Assembly: GCA_015057835.1 (NCBI GenBank) | Contig: SVDL01000007.1 | Span: forward strand, 1-48,841 | Length of the DNA stretch: 48,841 nucleotides | DNA from: Lachnospiraceae bacterium | GTDB taxonomy: Bacteria > Bacillota > Clostridia > Lachnospirales > Lachnospiraceae | Direction of reading: 5' to 3' | In this document: positions 33,222 through 41,433 of the stretch, in pieces | Position numbering within the stretch: the stretch's first letter is position 1 | How the letters are laid out: every line of letters begins with the position of its first letter | The notes under the pieces: generated by a model | What the model was told of the DNA's origin: nothing | What the model saw: only the letters and a program-made list of their open reading frames with translations | Database searches by the model: none | Translations under genes and position numbers: made by a program

Positions 33222-33333
33222 TTTGCATTTGCACGTTTTTATATGGAATTTGCACAATCATGGCAGTGATTTTTCGGCACTATTACTTTTTTACATATGC
33301 ACGTATACATTTCCTGTTTATTTGCATTTCATT
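33222..33333. promoter_or_regulatory. Additional operator-like half sites in the divergent region
   Basis: TTTGCATTTGCAC (33222-33234), GGAATTTGCACAA (33245-33257), TTTACATATGCAC (33290-33302) and TTTGCATTTC (33321-33330) share the core TTTRCATTTGCRC with the palindrome at 33149 and the repeats at 6247 and 6291. Probably sites for one or both LacI-type regulators (inference). Confidence 0.5.
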
Positions 33334-33350
33334 TATGCCTATGGTAAAAT
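33322..33350 (+). promoter_or_regulatory. Promoter of the divergent lacI-yesL operon
   Basis: TTGCAT (33322-33327), 17-bp spacer, TAAAAT (33345-33350), 64 bp before the ATG. The -35 overlaps an operator-like half site, consistent with autoregulation. Confidence 0.6.
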
Positions 33351-33413
33351 TAGCGTGAAAGGTTTTATCTGTTACCGTGCTTTTTTAATAAGCCGTTCCG
33401 AGGTTTCCCAACC

Positions 33414-34460
33414 ATGAGTAAAGTTACCATCCAGGACATCGCAGACGCTCTGGGAATATCCCGTAATACCGTATCGAAAGCAATTAACAATTCCGAAGGA
33501 CTCGCCGATGCCACACGGGAAAAAATTCTGCAGAAAGCTGTCGAGATGGGATATAAGCAGTTTTCCTATGTCAATTCACTCGCGCGTATTACACCCGATT
33601 CTTCATCTCCTGACAGCACTCCCGGATATGCCGGAGAAATCGCGCTTCTGACGACCACTTTTCTGAGTCTCTCTCATTTTGCGTCTATAATGCTGGACAA
33701 ATTTCAGCAGGAGATCTCACAGCTCGGTTATACGCTGAATCTGCACCGGGTCGACGAGCAGTGCCTGAAAAATAAAACCCTGCCGATCACATTTGTAAAA
33801 AGCAGGGTCAAAGCGATTCTCTGTATTGAAATGTTCAATTGGGATTACGATAAAATGATCTGCGAACTGGGTCTGCCCGTTCTTTTTATCGACGGTCCCT
33901 GCAGAATGGACGGAAAAACGCTTCCGGCGGACCAGCTGTGTATGTGCAACACGACGGAAATCACCAAGCTGATCCTTTATCTTCTCGGAAAAGGAAAAAA
34001 AAGAATCGGCTTTATCGGCGATTATAAGCACTGTCAGTCGTTCTATGAGCGCTATACGGCATTCCGCATGGCGATGCTGATGGCCGGGGAGACGGTAGAG
34101 GAATCTTTCATCATCAGACACAACGATGTTCAGGATCTTGAAGTGAGGCTGAACGCTCTCACCGAATATCCGGATGCTTTCCTGTGCGCAAATGATTTTG
34201 TTGCCATGGACGCCATGCGGATCCTGCGCGCAGCGGGAAAACAGATCCCGGAAGACATTCTTTTCAGCGGATTTGACGATTCTCCGGAATCGAGGATCAT
34301 CACTCCGACACTCACGACGATCCATATTCACACCCAGGTCATGGCCTTTGCTGCCGTAGATCTTCTGATGTCCCGGATCAAGGAGCCTTCCCTTGACTTC
34401 CGTGTTGTTCATACGCAGTCAGATCTGATACTCCGGGAATCGACGGAAACCGAGAGGTAA
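33414..34460 (+). CDS. LacI-family transcriptional regulator
   Basis: 348 residues, ATG with a weak GAGG upstream. HTH is VTIQDIADALGISRNTVSKAIN at residues 4-25; residues about 60-340 are a periplasmic-binding-type sensor, with GKKRIGFIGDY near 197-207, CANDFVAMDAMRIL near 262-275 and LFSGFDDSPES near 286-296. The HTH recognition helix (SRNTVSKAINN) differs from that of the other LacI protein (SLGTVSKVMN). Divergent from the LplB permease gene, it is the best candidate for the operator palindrome at 33149. Confidence 0.9.
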   Translation: MSKVTIQDIADALGISRNTVSKAINNSEGLADATREKILQKAVEMGYKQFSYVNSLARITPDSSSPDSTPGYAGEIALLTTTFLSLSHFASIMLDKFQQEISQLGYTLNLHRVDEQCLKNKTLPITFVKSRVKAILCIEMFNWDYDKMICELGLPVLFIDGPCRMDGKTLPADQLCMCNTTEITKLILYLLGKGKKRIGFIGDYKHCQSFYERYTAFRMAMLMAGETVEESFIIRHNDVQDLEVRLNALTEYPDAFLCANDFVAMDAMRILRAAGKQIPEDILFSGFDDSPESRIITPTLTTIHIHTQVMAFAAVDLLMSRIKEPSLDFRVVHTQSDLILRESTETER

Positions 34461-34465
34461 GTACA

Positions 34466-35110
34466 TTGAGATTTTTTTCCTATGACAGCAAATTCAGCCA
34501 GCTTCTCCTGAAGATCTGCTACGGCTGTTATCTGAATCTTCTGTGGTTTGTATTTTCCATTCCTCTTATCACAATCGGAGCTTCCACGACTGCGCTTTAT
34601 TATGTCAGCCTCAAGATCGTGAGGGAAGAAGAGCACAATATCACCGGCATGTTTATCCGCTCTTTTAAAGAGAATTTCAAACAGTCGACCGTTCTCTGGC
34701 TGATTCTGCTCGCTGTTGGGATCGTGCTCGGCGGGGACTATTATATTCTCCTGCATCTCCGCTCCATCTCCACCGGGACGCCGGCTGTGTTCTGGACGCT
34801 TCTTCTGGCACTCCTGATCGCGGCGACCATCGTGTATGTCATCATTCTCATGTATGTATTTCCGCTCATTGCGAGCGTCGTCAATACGAATTTTGCCATG
34901 ATAAAGAACTCCTTCTTTATCGGTACGCATTATCTTTTCTGCACGATCATGGTATTCGCGATCCACTTTGCGATGTTTTTCCTGGTCGTGCGTGTGTTCA
35001 CACCGCTGATCATGTTCGGGGAAGGACTGTGCGCGCTGCTCAGTTCCTACCTGCTGTCCAATGTCATCGCCGCCTGCTCCTATAATCCGGAGGATCAGGA
35101 AGATGAATAA
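34466..35110 (+). CDS. YesL/DUF624 membrane protein
   Basis: 214 residues from a TTG at 34466; GAGAGG within the end of lacI serves as ribosome binding site at 8-nt spacing, 5 bp after its stop codon. About five hydrophobic segments; the start (MRFFSYDSKFSQLLLKICYGCYLNLLWFVFSIP) and IGASTTALYYVSLKIVREEE are hallmarks of YesL-like proteins, which regularly accompany LplABC-type transporter operons. Function unknown; an accessory role in transporter assembly or sensing is assumed. Confidence 0.85.
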   Translation: MRFFSYDSKFSQLLLKICYGCYLNLLWFVFSIPLITIGASTTALYYVSLKIVREEEHNITGMFIRSFKENFKQSTVLWLILLAVGIVLGGDYYILLHLRSISTGTPAVFWTLLLALLIAATIVYVIILMYVFPLIASVVNTNFAMIKNSFFIGTHYLFCTIMVFAIHFAMFFLVVRVFTPLIMFGEGLCALLSSYLLSNVIAACSYNPEDQEDE

Positions 35111-35831
35111 AAAAGAAAAAGCCGCGTTGAAAGCATCTTTTCATGAGATGAGCCGGGTGGAGCGGTTCGATTACATTCTTACTTATTATAAAGTACCGAT
35201 CATCGCCGGCCTTCTCATCCTTGCGCTGCTCTTTTCTCAACTGCACAAACAGCTGACAAAAAAAGAAGCCCTGCTGTACGCAGGGTTTATTAACGTTTCC
35301 ATAGGCGAGGATCTTGAAAATGCTCTGGACGCGGAATATTTCCGCGATGCAGGCATAAATCCGAAGAAAAATGAGATCATCCGTTACGAGGCTCTGTACC
35401 TTTCGAACGACGCGGATACACTGAATCACCAGTATGCATACGCGTCCCGCATGAAGATCACCGCTTCGATCGCGGATCATACGCTGGACCTCGTTTTCAT
35501 GAATCAGGAGGGATATGATATTCTCTCGAACTCCGGCTATCTTCTCGATCTCGGAAAATATCTGCAGGAAAATGACCCCGCCCTGTACAGGACGGCATCG
35601 CCGTACTTTGCACAGAACGAGGTCATCACAGAGGACAACTCCCTCGAATACAATCTTAACGAAGCGGAAGAGCTGATCATTGAGACAGAATCTCAGACAA
35701 ATGCGCTCTCTGTCACCAAACTGCCCGTTTTCGCCGCTGCAGGTTTTGACGGGGACGTGTTCATCGGAGTGATCGCCAACACGCCCCGCGGAGAAAATGT
35801 AAACGCTTACCTCCGCTGGCTGCTCTCCTGA
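35103..35831 (+). CDS. Membrane-anchored protein of unknown function
   Basis: 242 residues. The ATG at 35103 overlaps the YesL stop codon and has GGAGG upstream. A Lys-rich cytoplasmic head (MNKKEKAALKASFHEM), one membrane segment at about residues 38-54 (IIAGLLILALLFSQLH) and an external domain of about 190 residues with an NxxEYNLNEAEELIIET acidic stretch. I recognise no family. Position at the end of the lacI-yesL operon suggests a function with the transporter. Confidence 0.8.
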   Translation: MNKKEKAALKASFHEMSRVERFDYILTYYKVPIIAGLLILALLFSQLHKQLTKKEALLYAGFINVSIGEDLENALDAEYFRDAGINPKKNEIIRYEALYLSNDADTLNHQYAYASRMKITASIADHTLDLVFMNQEGYDILSNSGYLLDLGKYLQENDPALYRTASPYFAQNEVITEDNSLEYNLNEAEELIIETESQTNALSVTKLPVFAAAGFDGDVFIGVIANTPRGENVNAYLRWLLS

Positions 35832-35907
35832 GACAGGGTCCTGAATCCGCTCTCTGAGCCGGCTTCTTTCCTTTTCCCGGATGCAAAGAGCCGTTTTCTC
35901 TCCCGTC

Positions 35908-36210
35908 TCAGGCACTTAGTGCCGTTTTTTTCGCCAGTTTCTCTTTTCTCTCCTGTGCCGCGCGTTCTTTCTGCATCGCGGCGACTTTCATCAGGCGCTC
36001 ATACATTTCTTTGCCGACGCATTTTTCGGCGTACTGACACCACTGCACACAGGTCAGCTTGTCATTGTAGACCGTAAAACCGCAGTGTTCACACTGCACT
36101 TCCGTGTCGACAGAGAACAGCTCGACCGTATGTCCGCACACCGGGCATGTTCTCTCTTCTATTGTCAGATTATTGGATTTTCCCTGGCATCCTTCCATGA
36201 TCATAGCCAT
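35908..36210 (-). CDS. Small zinc-ribbon protein
   Basis: 100 residues. I chose the ATG at 36210, with GGAAGGAG upstream; the frame extends 12 codons further. A double zinc-ribbon CPVCGH...CEHCGF near residues 22-50 is followed by WCQYAEKCVG and a Lys/Ala-rich tail. Similar small ribbons accompany Crp/Fnr-ferredoxin gene pairs in Clostridia. It is 36 bp downstream of the ferredoxin-type gene, so co-transcribed. Role unknown, perhaps electron transfer or metal sensing. Confidence 0.8.
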   Translation of the reverse strand: MAMIMEGCQGKSNNLTIEERTCPVCGHTVELFSVDTEVQCEHCGFTVYNDKLTCVQWCQYAEKCVGKEMYERLMKVAAMQKERAAQERKEKLAKKTALSA

Positions 36211-36246
36211 AATATTTCTCCTTCCTAACTCTGTGTGCAGCTCCAT

Positions 36247-36882
36247 TCAGTCAAGGATCCTGCCGTCCCTCGAAATCGTGACGACCTGCCACGGAATAAA
36301 CTTTCCGCTGGCCTGCAGCGCGTTCTTTGCCGCCCGCTCGAGGCCTCCGCAGCACGGCACTTCCATCCGGACGATCGTGACGCTTTTAATGTCATTTTCC
36401 GAGATGATCGCCGTCAGTTTTTCCGTGTAGTCCACCGCGTCAAGCTTCGGGCACCCGATCAGGGTGATCCTGCCTTTCATGAACTCCTCGTGCATATTGG
36501 CATAGGCGTAAGCCGTGCAGTCCGCCGCGATCAGGAGCTTCGCTCCTTCATAAAACGGAGCTTTCGTCGGAAGAAGTTTTATCTGGCATGGCCACTGCTG
36601 AAGGCGCGAGACCGGGCATCCGTGTCCCGCCGCATGTTTCTGCATTTTCCTCCGGCTGGCCTTGACCGCTTCCGCGTCATAAGCGGGAGCTTCTCTCTCT
36701 TCAAATGTGATTGCCCCCATCGGGCAGTTCGGCAGACAGTCGCCGAATCCGTCGCAAAAATGCTCTCGCACGAGCTTTGCCTTCCCGTCGACGATATCGA
36801 TCGCCCCTTCGTGACAGGCCTCCGCACACAGTCCGCAGCCGTTGCATTTTTCTTCGTCGATATGAATTATCTTTCTGATCAT
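36247..36882 (-). CDS. 4Fe-4S ferredoxin-domain oxidoreductase-like protein
   Basis: 211 residues. I chose the ATG at 36882, behind AAGGAGAGGG; the frame extends 34 codons into the promoter region. An N-terminal dicluster ferredoxin: CNGCGLCAEACHEG near residues 13-26 and CDGFGDCLPNCPMG near 42-55. The second motif, CxxxxxCxxxC, has one Cys fewer than usual. The rest (about 70-211) contains ADCTAYAYAN and MEVPCCGGLERAA, typical of 4Fe-4S proteins encoded next to Crp/Fnr regulators in anaerobes. The partner enzyme is not obvious. Confidence 0.85.
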   Translation of the reverse strand: MIRKIIHIDEEKCNGCGLCAEACHEGAIDIVDGKAKLVREHFCDGFGDCLPNCPMGAITFEEREAPAYDAEAVKASRRKMQKHAAGHGCPVSRLQQWPCQIKLLPTKAPFYEGAKLLIAADCTAYAYANMHEEFMKGRITLIGCPKLDAVDYTEKLTAIISENDIKSVTIVRMEVPCCGGLERAAKNALQASGKFIPWQVVTISRDGRILD

Positions 36883-36977
36883 TGATTCTGCCCTCTCCTT
36901 CTCCGGTTGCGGAAAAATCTGCATTCCGGTCCGTTTTTGATCTTTTCGCTCTTTATAAAGGATCTTTTCTCTTTCTA

Positions 36978-37007
36978 TTGGCAAATATAATCTCTCTTCA
37001 TTATAAT
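36978..37007 (+). promoter_or_regulatory. Promoter of the Crp/Fnr gene
   Basis: TTGGCA (36978-36983), 18-bp spacer, TATAAT (37002-37007), 48 bp before the ATG. The -10 is within CATTATAATG, which reads the same on the other strand and may also serve the divergent ferredoxin gene. Confidence 0.65.
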
Positions 37008-37010
37008 GTA

Positions 37011-37026
37011 TGTGGTAAAAACAACA
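37011..37026. promoter_or_regulatory. Candidate Crp/Fnr operator
   Basis: TGTGGTAAAAACAACA is an imperfect TGTGR-N6-YAACA palindrome directly after the -10 box, a position suited to autorepression. Confidence 0.35.
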
Positions 37027-37054
37027 TTTTTAATATTTCCAGGAAAATTTCTCA

Positions 37055-37816
37055 ATGACTAAAACAGACACCTTCTCCCCCTCCGCCCCCGGCACCGCAC
37101 AAATTATCCTTTTCCGGAGTATGAACAGTGAGGAAATAGCGGCCTGTCTTCACGATCTTTCCTCCTTTCAGAAAAAATACGAAAAAGATGAGCTGATCCT
37201 GAAAGCAGGGGCCGTTACACAGAACATGGGCATTGTCCTGTCCGGAAGCGTCACCATTGAAAGCATCGACCTCTGGGGCAATTCCACGATTCTGAGTCAC
37301 GCAGGAAAAAATGACTTCTTCGCGGAAACCTACGCTTATCTTGAAGAGGAGCTGCTCGTCGATGTCCGGGCAAATGAGGACTGCCTGATCCAATTTCTTG
37401 ACCTGAGAGGTCTGCGGAGCGGATCGCTGTCTGAAAACTGCGGAAATCCCTCCGATGGATCGCACCATATGGGCAGTATTTCCCGAAACAGTGCCTGTCT
37501 GAACACCGCAAAGGAATCCGGTTGCGAGTGGCAGGCAAAATTCACAAAAAACCTGCTTTCCGTCTCCATGAGAAAAAATCTGACTCTCTCCAGCCGGATC
37601 TTCCACACTTCCCCGCGGACGATCCGGGAAAAGCTTCTTTCCTATTTGAATTCCGTCTCTCTGCGCGCCCACTCCAATGAATTTGACATTCCGTTTGACC
37701 GGCAGCAGCTGGCGGATTATCTGAACACGGACCGCACCGCTCTCTCCAAAGAGCTCTCGAAAATGAGGGCGGAAGGAATACTGAAATGCAGGAAAAATCA
37801 TTTTTCCCTGTTATGA
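37055..37816 (+). CDS. Crp/Fnr-family transcriptional regulator
   Basis: 253 residues, ATG with CCAGGAAAA upstream. Cyclic-nucleotide-binding-like sensor domain at about 15-125 (FAETYAYLEE, a shortened cap of the ligand pocket), dimerisation helix, then winged helix with RQQLADYLNTDRTALSKELSKM near 212-233. Between the two lies CGNPSDGSHHMGSISRNSAC...SGC (about 127-160). Clostridial relatives have a C...C pair here; this one carries a longer loop and three cysteines, suggestive of a redox or Fe-S sensor (inference). Divergent from ferredoxin and zinc-ribbon genes. Confidence 0.87.
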   Translation: MTKTDTFSPSAPGTAQIILFRSMNSEEIAACLHDLSSFQKKYEKDELILKAGAVTQNMGIVLSGSVTIESIDLWGNSTILSHAGKNDFFAETYAYLEEELLVDVRANEDCLIQFLDLRGLRSGSLSENCGNPSDGSHHMGSISRNSACLNTAKESGCEWQAKFTKNLLSVSMRKNLTLSSRIFHTSPRTIREKLLSYLNSVSLRAHSNEFDIPFDRQQLADYLNTDRTALSKELSKMRAEGILKCRKNHFSLL

Positions 37817-37910
37817 GATGACAAATCACAGTTTTCCGTGTTCACGCAGGATACTGCTATTAAAGCAGCATCCCAATGAATAAAATGAGCATTCGGGACG
37901 CTCAGACAGA

Positions 37911-37952
37911 AAAAGACCTCTTCGGACCAGTGCTGCTGTCCGGAGAGGTCTT
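37911..37952 (-). terminator. Terminator after the ribose-type ABC operon
   Basis: Minus strand AGACCTCTCCGGAC / GTCCGAAGAGGTCT with a 10-nt loop followed by TTTTTC. On the plus strand it could also stop the Crp/Fnr transcript. Confidence 0.85.
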
Positions 37953-38002
37953 CTCTCATTTTCAAATATAGATTTTAAAATGATTCCCGCGAAATCCGGG
38001 TC

Positions 38003-38911
38003 TCAGTCAAATGAATACGCTTCTGTCGCATTTTTGTAATAGATCTTCTCCAGCTCCTCACTGGTGATGCCCGGAACCTCCCAGACAAACCGCTTCAGAT
38101 CCTCAAAGGTCTCATAACACACGACCGACGGCATATCCGTGCCCCACATGAGTTTGTCCGCGCCGACGATATCCATCGCCATGCGGATATACTGAATGCC
38201 GGACGGATACGGATATTTCTCCGGCGCCACATTGAACGGGACCGCCGCGAGATCGAACCAGACATTCGGCAGCGCCAGCGTCTCGAGAGATTTCTTAAGG
38301 ATATCCCCCTCGCCCGGGCGCGGCGCCATAAGGTGGCAGACCACGAACCGGAGATCCGGATATTTCTTCGCCATGCGGGCGAGTGCCGCGGGCTGATAGC
38401 TGTACTGATCCGCGCAGCCGATGTCAAATACCACCGTTCTGCCGAGCTTCTGCAGCTGCGGGAGATATGGCGCTACGGCCTCGTCGATCTCAAAATCTTT
38501 GTGGTAGCCCATCATGCCGCCGCCCACGCTGACCTCAAATTTGAACGCTTTGAATTCATATTCAGACTGAAGCCGTTCAAAGATCTTCTGCGCATTTCTG
38601 CAGAAAGGATCCAGCGTGCCGGCCGCGATAAAGCGGTCCGGATACTTCTGCGCGGTCTCGCCGGTGTACTCATTGCCGAAGCCATAGAAGCTTCCCTGCA
38701 GAAGAACGCCCTTTTCGATCCCGTTTTCGTCCATCATCCGGATGGCCGCTTCCGCCGTAAAGTTCGTCTCACCGTAGCCTTCCGGGATCATCGGCTGGAC
38801 AAATCCGTCCGCCCAGCGGGCTTTTCCTCCGCCGATCGGCCGGAATTCACCGTGCATGCCGAAGCCCTTGAGCATCTCAAATACGTGAATATGCGTATCA
38901 ATATACTTCAT
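38003..38911 (-). CDS. Amidohydrolase-family (COG2159) hydrolase or decarboxylase
   Basis: 302 residues, ATG with AAAGGAAC upstream. It starts IDTHIHVFEM, the first metal-binding HxH of amidohydrolase family 2, with VVFDIGCADQYSYQ near residue 162-175, FVVCHLMAPRPGEG near 192-205 (His of the metal site) and LMWGTDMPSV near 260-269 (Asp). Family members hydrolyse sugar lactones or decarboxylate aromatic acids. As the last gene of a ribose-type ABC operon it more likely opens or rearranges a sugar lactone (inference). Confidence 0.8.
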   Translation of the reverse strand: MKYIDTHIHVFEMLKGFGMHGEFRPIGGGKARWADGFVQPMIPEGYGETNFTAEAAIRMMDENGIEKGVLLQGSFYGFGNEYTGETAQKYPDRFIAAGTLDPFCRNAQKIFERLQSEYEFKAFKFEVSVGGGMMGYHKDFEIDEAVAPYLPQLQKLGRTVVFDIGCADQYSYQPAALARMAKKYPDLRFVVCHLMAPRPGEGDILKKSLETLALPNVWFDLAAVPFNVAPEKYPYPSGIQYIRMAMDIVGADKLMWGTDMPSVVCYETFEDLKRFVWEVPGITSEELEKIYYKNATEAYSFD

Positions 38912-38926
38912 TTTGCTGTTCCTTTC

Positions 38927-39922
38927 TCAGGCCGCCGCTTCCTTCTTCGCTTTCTTCCTGCCGCCCTTGCGCAGACCGGACTTGCTGAAGCGTACGTAAG
39001 CATCCAGCGCGACCGCGCCGATAATGACGATACCCTTGACAATTCCGTGATAGTTGCTCGTGATTCCCATGAGGCGCAGCGCGTTGGAAATGATACCGAC
39101 GAGCAGAACGCCCCAAATCGCGCCCTGGATATTACCTTCGCCGCCCATAAGAGACGTGCCGCCGACGACGATCGCCGTGATGACTTCTGTCTCATAGCCG
39201 GAAGCTGCCTTCGCGATTGCCTGGCGGTTCATGCTTGCCAGCGCAATGCCTGCCAGAGCCGCGGTCAGACCGGAGATAGTATAGGCGAGCATAATTACCC
39301 GTTTGCTGCGGATACCGGACAGAAGGGAGGCTTCCACATTGCCGCCGACCGAGTAGATCTGTCTGCCGAATACCGTGTGATTGAGGATAATGTAGCTGAG
39401 CACGCTGGTGATCAGAAGAATATAGATCGGGAACGGCACGCCGAAGATCTGGCCGCTGCCGAGGAAAATGAAGCTCGGCGGGCCCATGATGCTGGTGACC
39501 TTATTCTTCGTGATGAGCTGCGCGATTCCGTAGACAATATTCTGCGTCGCAAGTGTGACCAGGAAAGCCGGTACGCCGAACTGGGCGACCATAATGCCGT
39601 GGATCAGGCCGACGCACAGTCCCAGCGCAAGTCCCACAAGGACCGCCAGGAATGTGTTTACGCCGAATGCAGTGATCAGCTTAACGGTCGCCGCGCCCGC
39701 CGCAGCCGCAACAGCGCCGACCGCGAGGTCGATGCCTCCGAGGAGGATCGTGAAAATGGCGCCGCAGACCATAATGCCGTAGATCGAGATCGAGTACAGC
39801 GTATTGACAATATTGGACCGGGTCAGGAATACACCGGGCTGGAGGATCGTCATCACGATCACCACGCCGGCGAGGATCCAGAGCTTCTGTGATTTCAACA
39901 GGTTTTTGCCAAAGTCTTTCAT
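38927..39922 (-). CDS. Ribose-type ABC transporter permease (RbsC-like), second copy
   Basis: 331 residues; the ATG at 39922 overlaps the ATPase stop by 4 bp (ATGA). About nine hydrophobic segments; the family blocks ILLGGIDLAVGAVAAAAGA (near 60-78), HGIMVAQFGVPAFLVTLA (near 110-127) and GGTSLMGGEGNIQGAIWGVL (near 258-277) are present. Lys-rich C-terminus. It pairs with the other permease (41433-42431), so the membrane pore is probably a heterodimer. Confidence 0.93.
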   Translation of the reverse strand: MKDFGKNLLKSQKLWILAGVVIVMTILQPGVFLTRSNIVNTLYSISIYGIMVCGAIFTILLGGIDLAVGAVAAAAGAATVKLITAFGVNTFLAVLVGLALGLCVGLIHGIMVAQFGVPAFLVTLATQNIVYGIAQLITKNKVTSIMGPPSFIFLGSGQIFGVPFPIYILLITSVLSYIILNHTVFGRQIYSVGGNVEASLLSGIRSKRVIMLAYTISGLTAALAGIALASMNRQAIAKAASGYETEVITAIVVGGTSLMGGEGNIQGAIWGVLLVGIISNALRLMGITSNYHGIVKGIVIIGAVALDAYVRFSKSGLRKGGRKKAKKEAAA

Positions 39923-41433
39923 GCCGTCGCCTCCTCTCCTTCTTCGATGCCGGACGCTGCCATCAGCACGTCTTCCTGTGTGATCTGTCCGTTCGCGAAC
40001 TCCTTAAAGATCTTTCCTTTCCGCATGACCAGGATTCTCCGGGAGACACGGAGCAGCTCCTGCAGGTCGGAGGACACCAGAATAACACTGGATCCGGCCT
40101 CCGCCAGCTCTTCGAGCAGTTTGTAGATCTCGTCTTTCGCGCCGATATCGATACCGGCTGTCGGCTCGTCGACAATGAGAACTTTCAGATCACGGGAGAG
40201 CCATTTTCCGAGGACCGCTTTCTGCTGGTTGCCGCCGGAGAGGTTGCCCACCGGGATCTGCGGGTTGCCCGGGCGGATGTCCAGTTCTTCGACCATCTTG
40301 ATGCCCAGTTTCTTTTCGCCCGCTCCGCTTACGAATCCGAGGTGCGCCAGTGTGTCGTAGTTGGTCATGGCGACGTTTTTCTCGATCGACAGGAGCGGAA
40401 CAAAGCCCTGATTGCGCCGGTCTTCCGGCACGAGGCCGAAGCCTCTCTTAAGGGTCTCTTTTACATTATTGGGAAGTTTCTTCCCCTCGAAGAGCACTTC
40501 ACCGCTGTCATAGCTGTCCGCGCCGAAAACGCAGCGCATAACTTCCGTCCGGCCCGCGCCGACAAGTCCGCCGAATCCGAGGATCTCGCCTTTGTGCAGC
40601 GTGAAGCTCACATCCTCAAATACGCCCTGCCTCGTGAGATTCTTCACCTCGAGGACAGCCTCCGTATCCGGCTTTTTGAGCGGTTTGGACGCCGTCGCTT
40701 CACTCAGTTCCTTGCCGATCATAAGACGGATCACATCCGCCGGATTGATCTGTTCTTTCGTGAGGCACGCCACTTTCTCGCCGTCACGGAGAACGGTCAG
40801 TCTGTCGGACAGACGGTAGACCTCTTCCAGACGGTGTGAGATATAGATAATGCTCACGCCCTGTTCCCGGAGCTGTTCAATGATCTTGAACAGACTCTCC
40901 GATTCCTTTGCGGAGAGAGAAGCCGTCGGCTCGTCCATGATGAGGATATTGGACTTCTCACTGAGAGCCTTCAGGATCTCGACGGTCTGTCTCTGGGCGA
41001 TCGTGAGGGTCTCGACGATATCATTTGCCCGGAGATTAAAGCCGTAACGCTCGATGAGATCCGTCACCTGCTTTTTCATTTCCCGGACTTTCAGAAGACC
41101 GCCCTTGCTCTCCTCTTTGCCGAGCATGACATTCTGCATGACCGAAAGGGTCGGGATCAGGGAGAGTTCCTGGTAAATAACGCCGATGCCGTATTTACCG
41201 GCGTCTCTGCGGCTCTCGATATTAACGTGCTGCCCGTTGACATAGATCTCGCCGCCGTCTTTCGGGTAAATGCCCGTAAGGATCTTGATCAGCGTGGATT
41301 TTCCGGCGCCGTTTTCGCCCATGAGCGCGTGTACCTCACCGGCTTTGACGTCGAAATCAACGCTCTTTAAGACCTGTACGTCGTTAAATTCCTTGATAAT
41401 GCCTTTCATCTCGAGAACGGTTTCGCCTGCCAT
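39919..41433 (-). CDS. Ribose-type ABC transporter ATPase (RbsA-like), two domains
   Basis: 504 residues; its ATG overlaps the stop of the upstream permease by one base (TAATG). Two ABC domains: N-terminal GENGAGKST (residues 38-46), LTIAQRQ and LIMDEPTAS (about 142 and 160); C-terminal GLVGAGRTE (about 285), LSGGNQQK (about 400) and LIVDEPTAG (about 420). It energises the importer with ATP. Position between the two permeases in the operon. Confidence 0.95.
   Translation of the reverse strand: MAGETVLEMKGIIKEFNDVQVLKSVDFDVKAGEVHALMGENGAGKSTLIKILTGIYPKDGGEIYVNGQHVNIESRRDAGKYGIGVIYQELSLIPTLSVMQNVMLGKEESKGGLLKVREMKKQVTDLIERYGFNLRANDIVETLTIAQRQTVEILKALSEKSNILIMDEPTASLSAKESESLFKIIEQLREQGVSIIYISHRLEEVYRLSDRLTVLRDGEKVACLTKEQINPADVIRLMIGKELSEATASKPLKKPDTEAVLEVKNLTRQGVFEDVSFTLHKGEILGFGGLVGAGRTEVMRCVFGADSYDSGEVLFEGKKLPNNVKETLKRGFGLVPEDRRNQGFVPLLSIEKNVAMTNYDTLAHLGFVSGAGEKKLGIKMVEELDIRPGNPQIPVGNLSGGNQQKAVLGKWLSRDLKVLIVDEPTAGIDIGAKDEIYKLLEELAEAGSSVILVSSDLQELLRVSRRILVMRKGKIFKEFANGQITQEDVLMAASGIEEGEEATA

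Noticed and set aside
37470-37490. GSHHMGS-like peptide in the Crp/Fnr protein, similar to a cloning tag
   Set aside because: The surrounding sequence is normal for the gene and the similarity to vector tags is short and coincidental.
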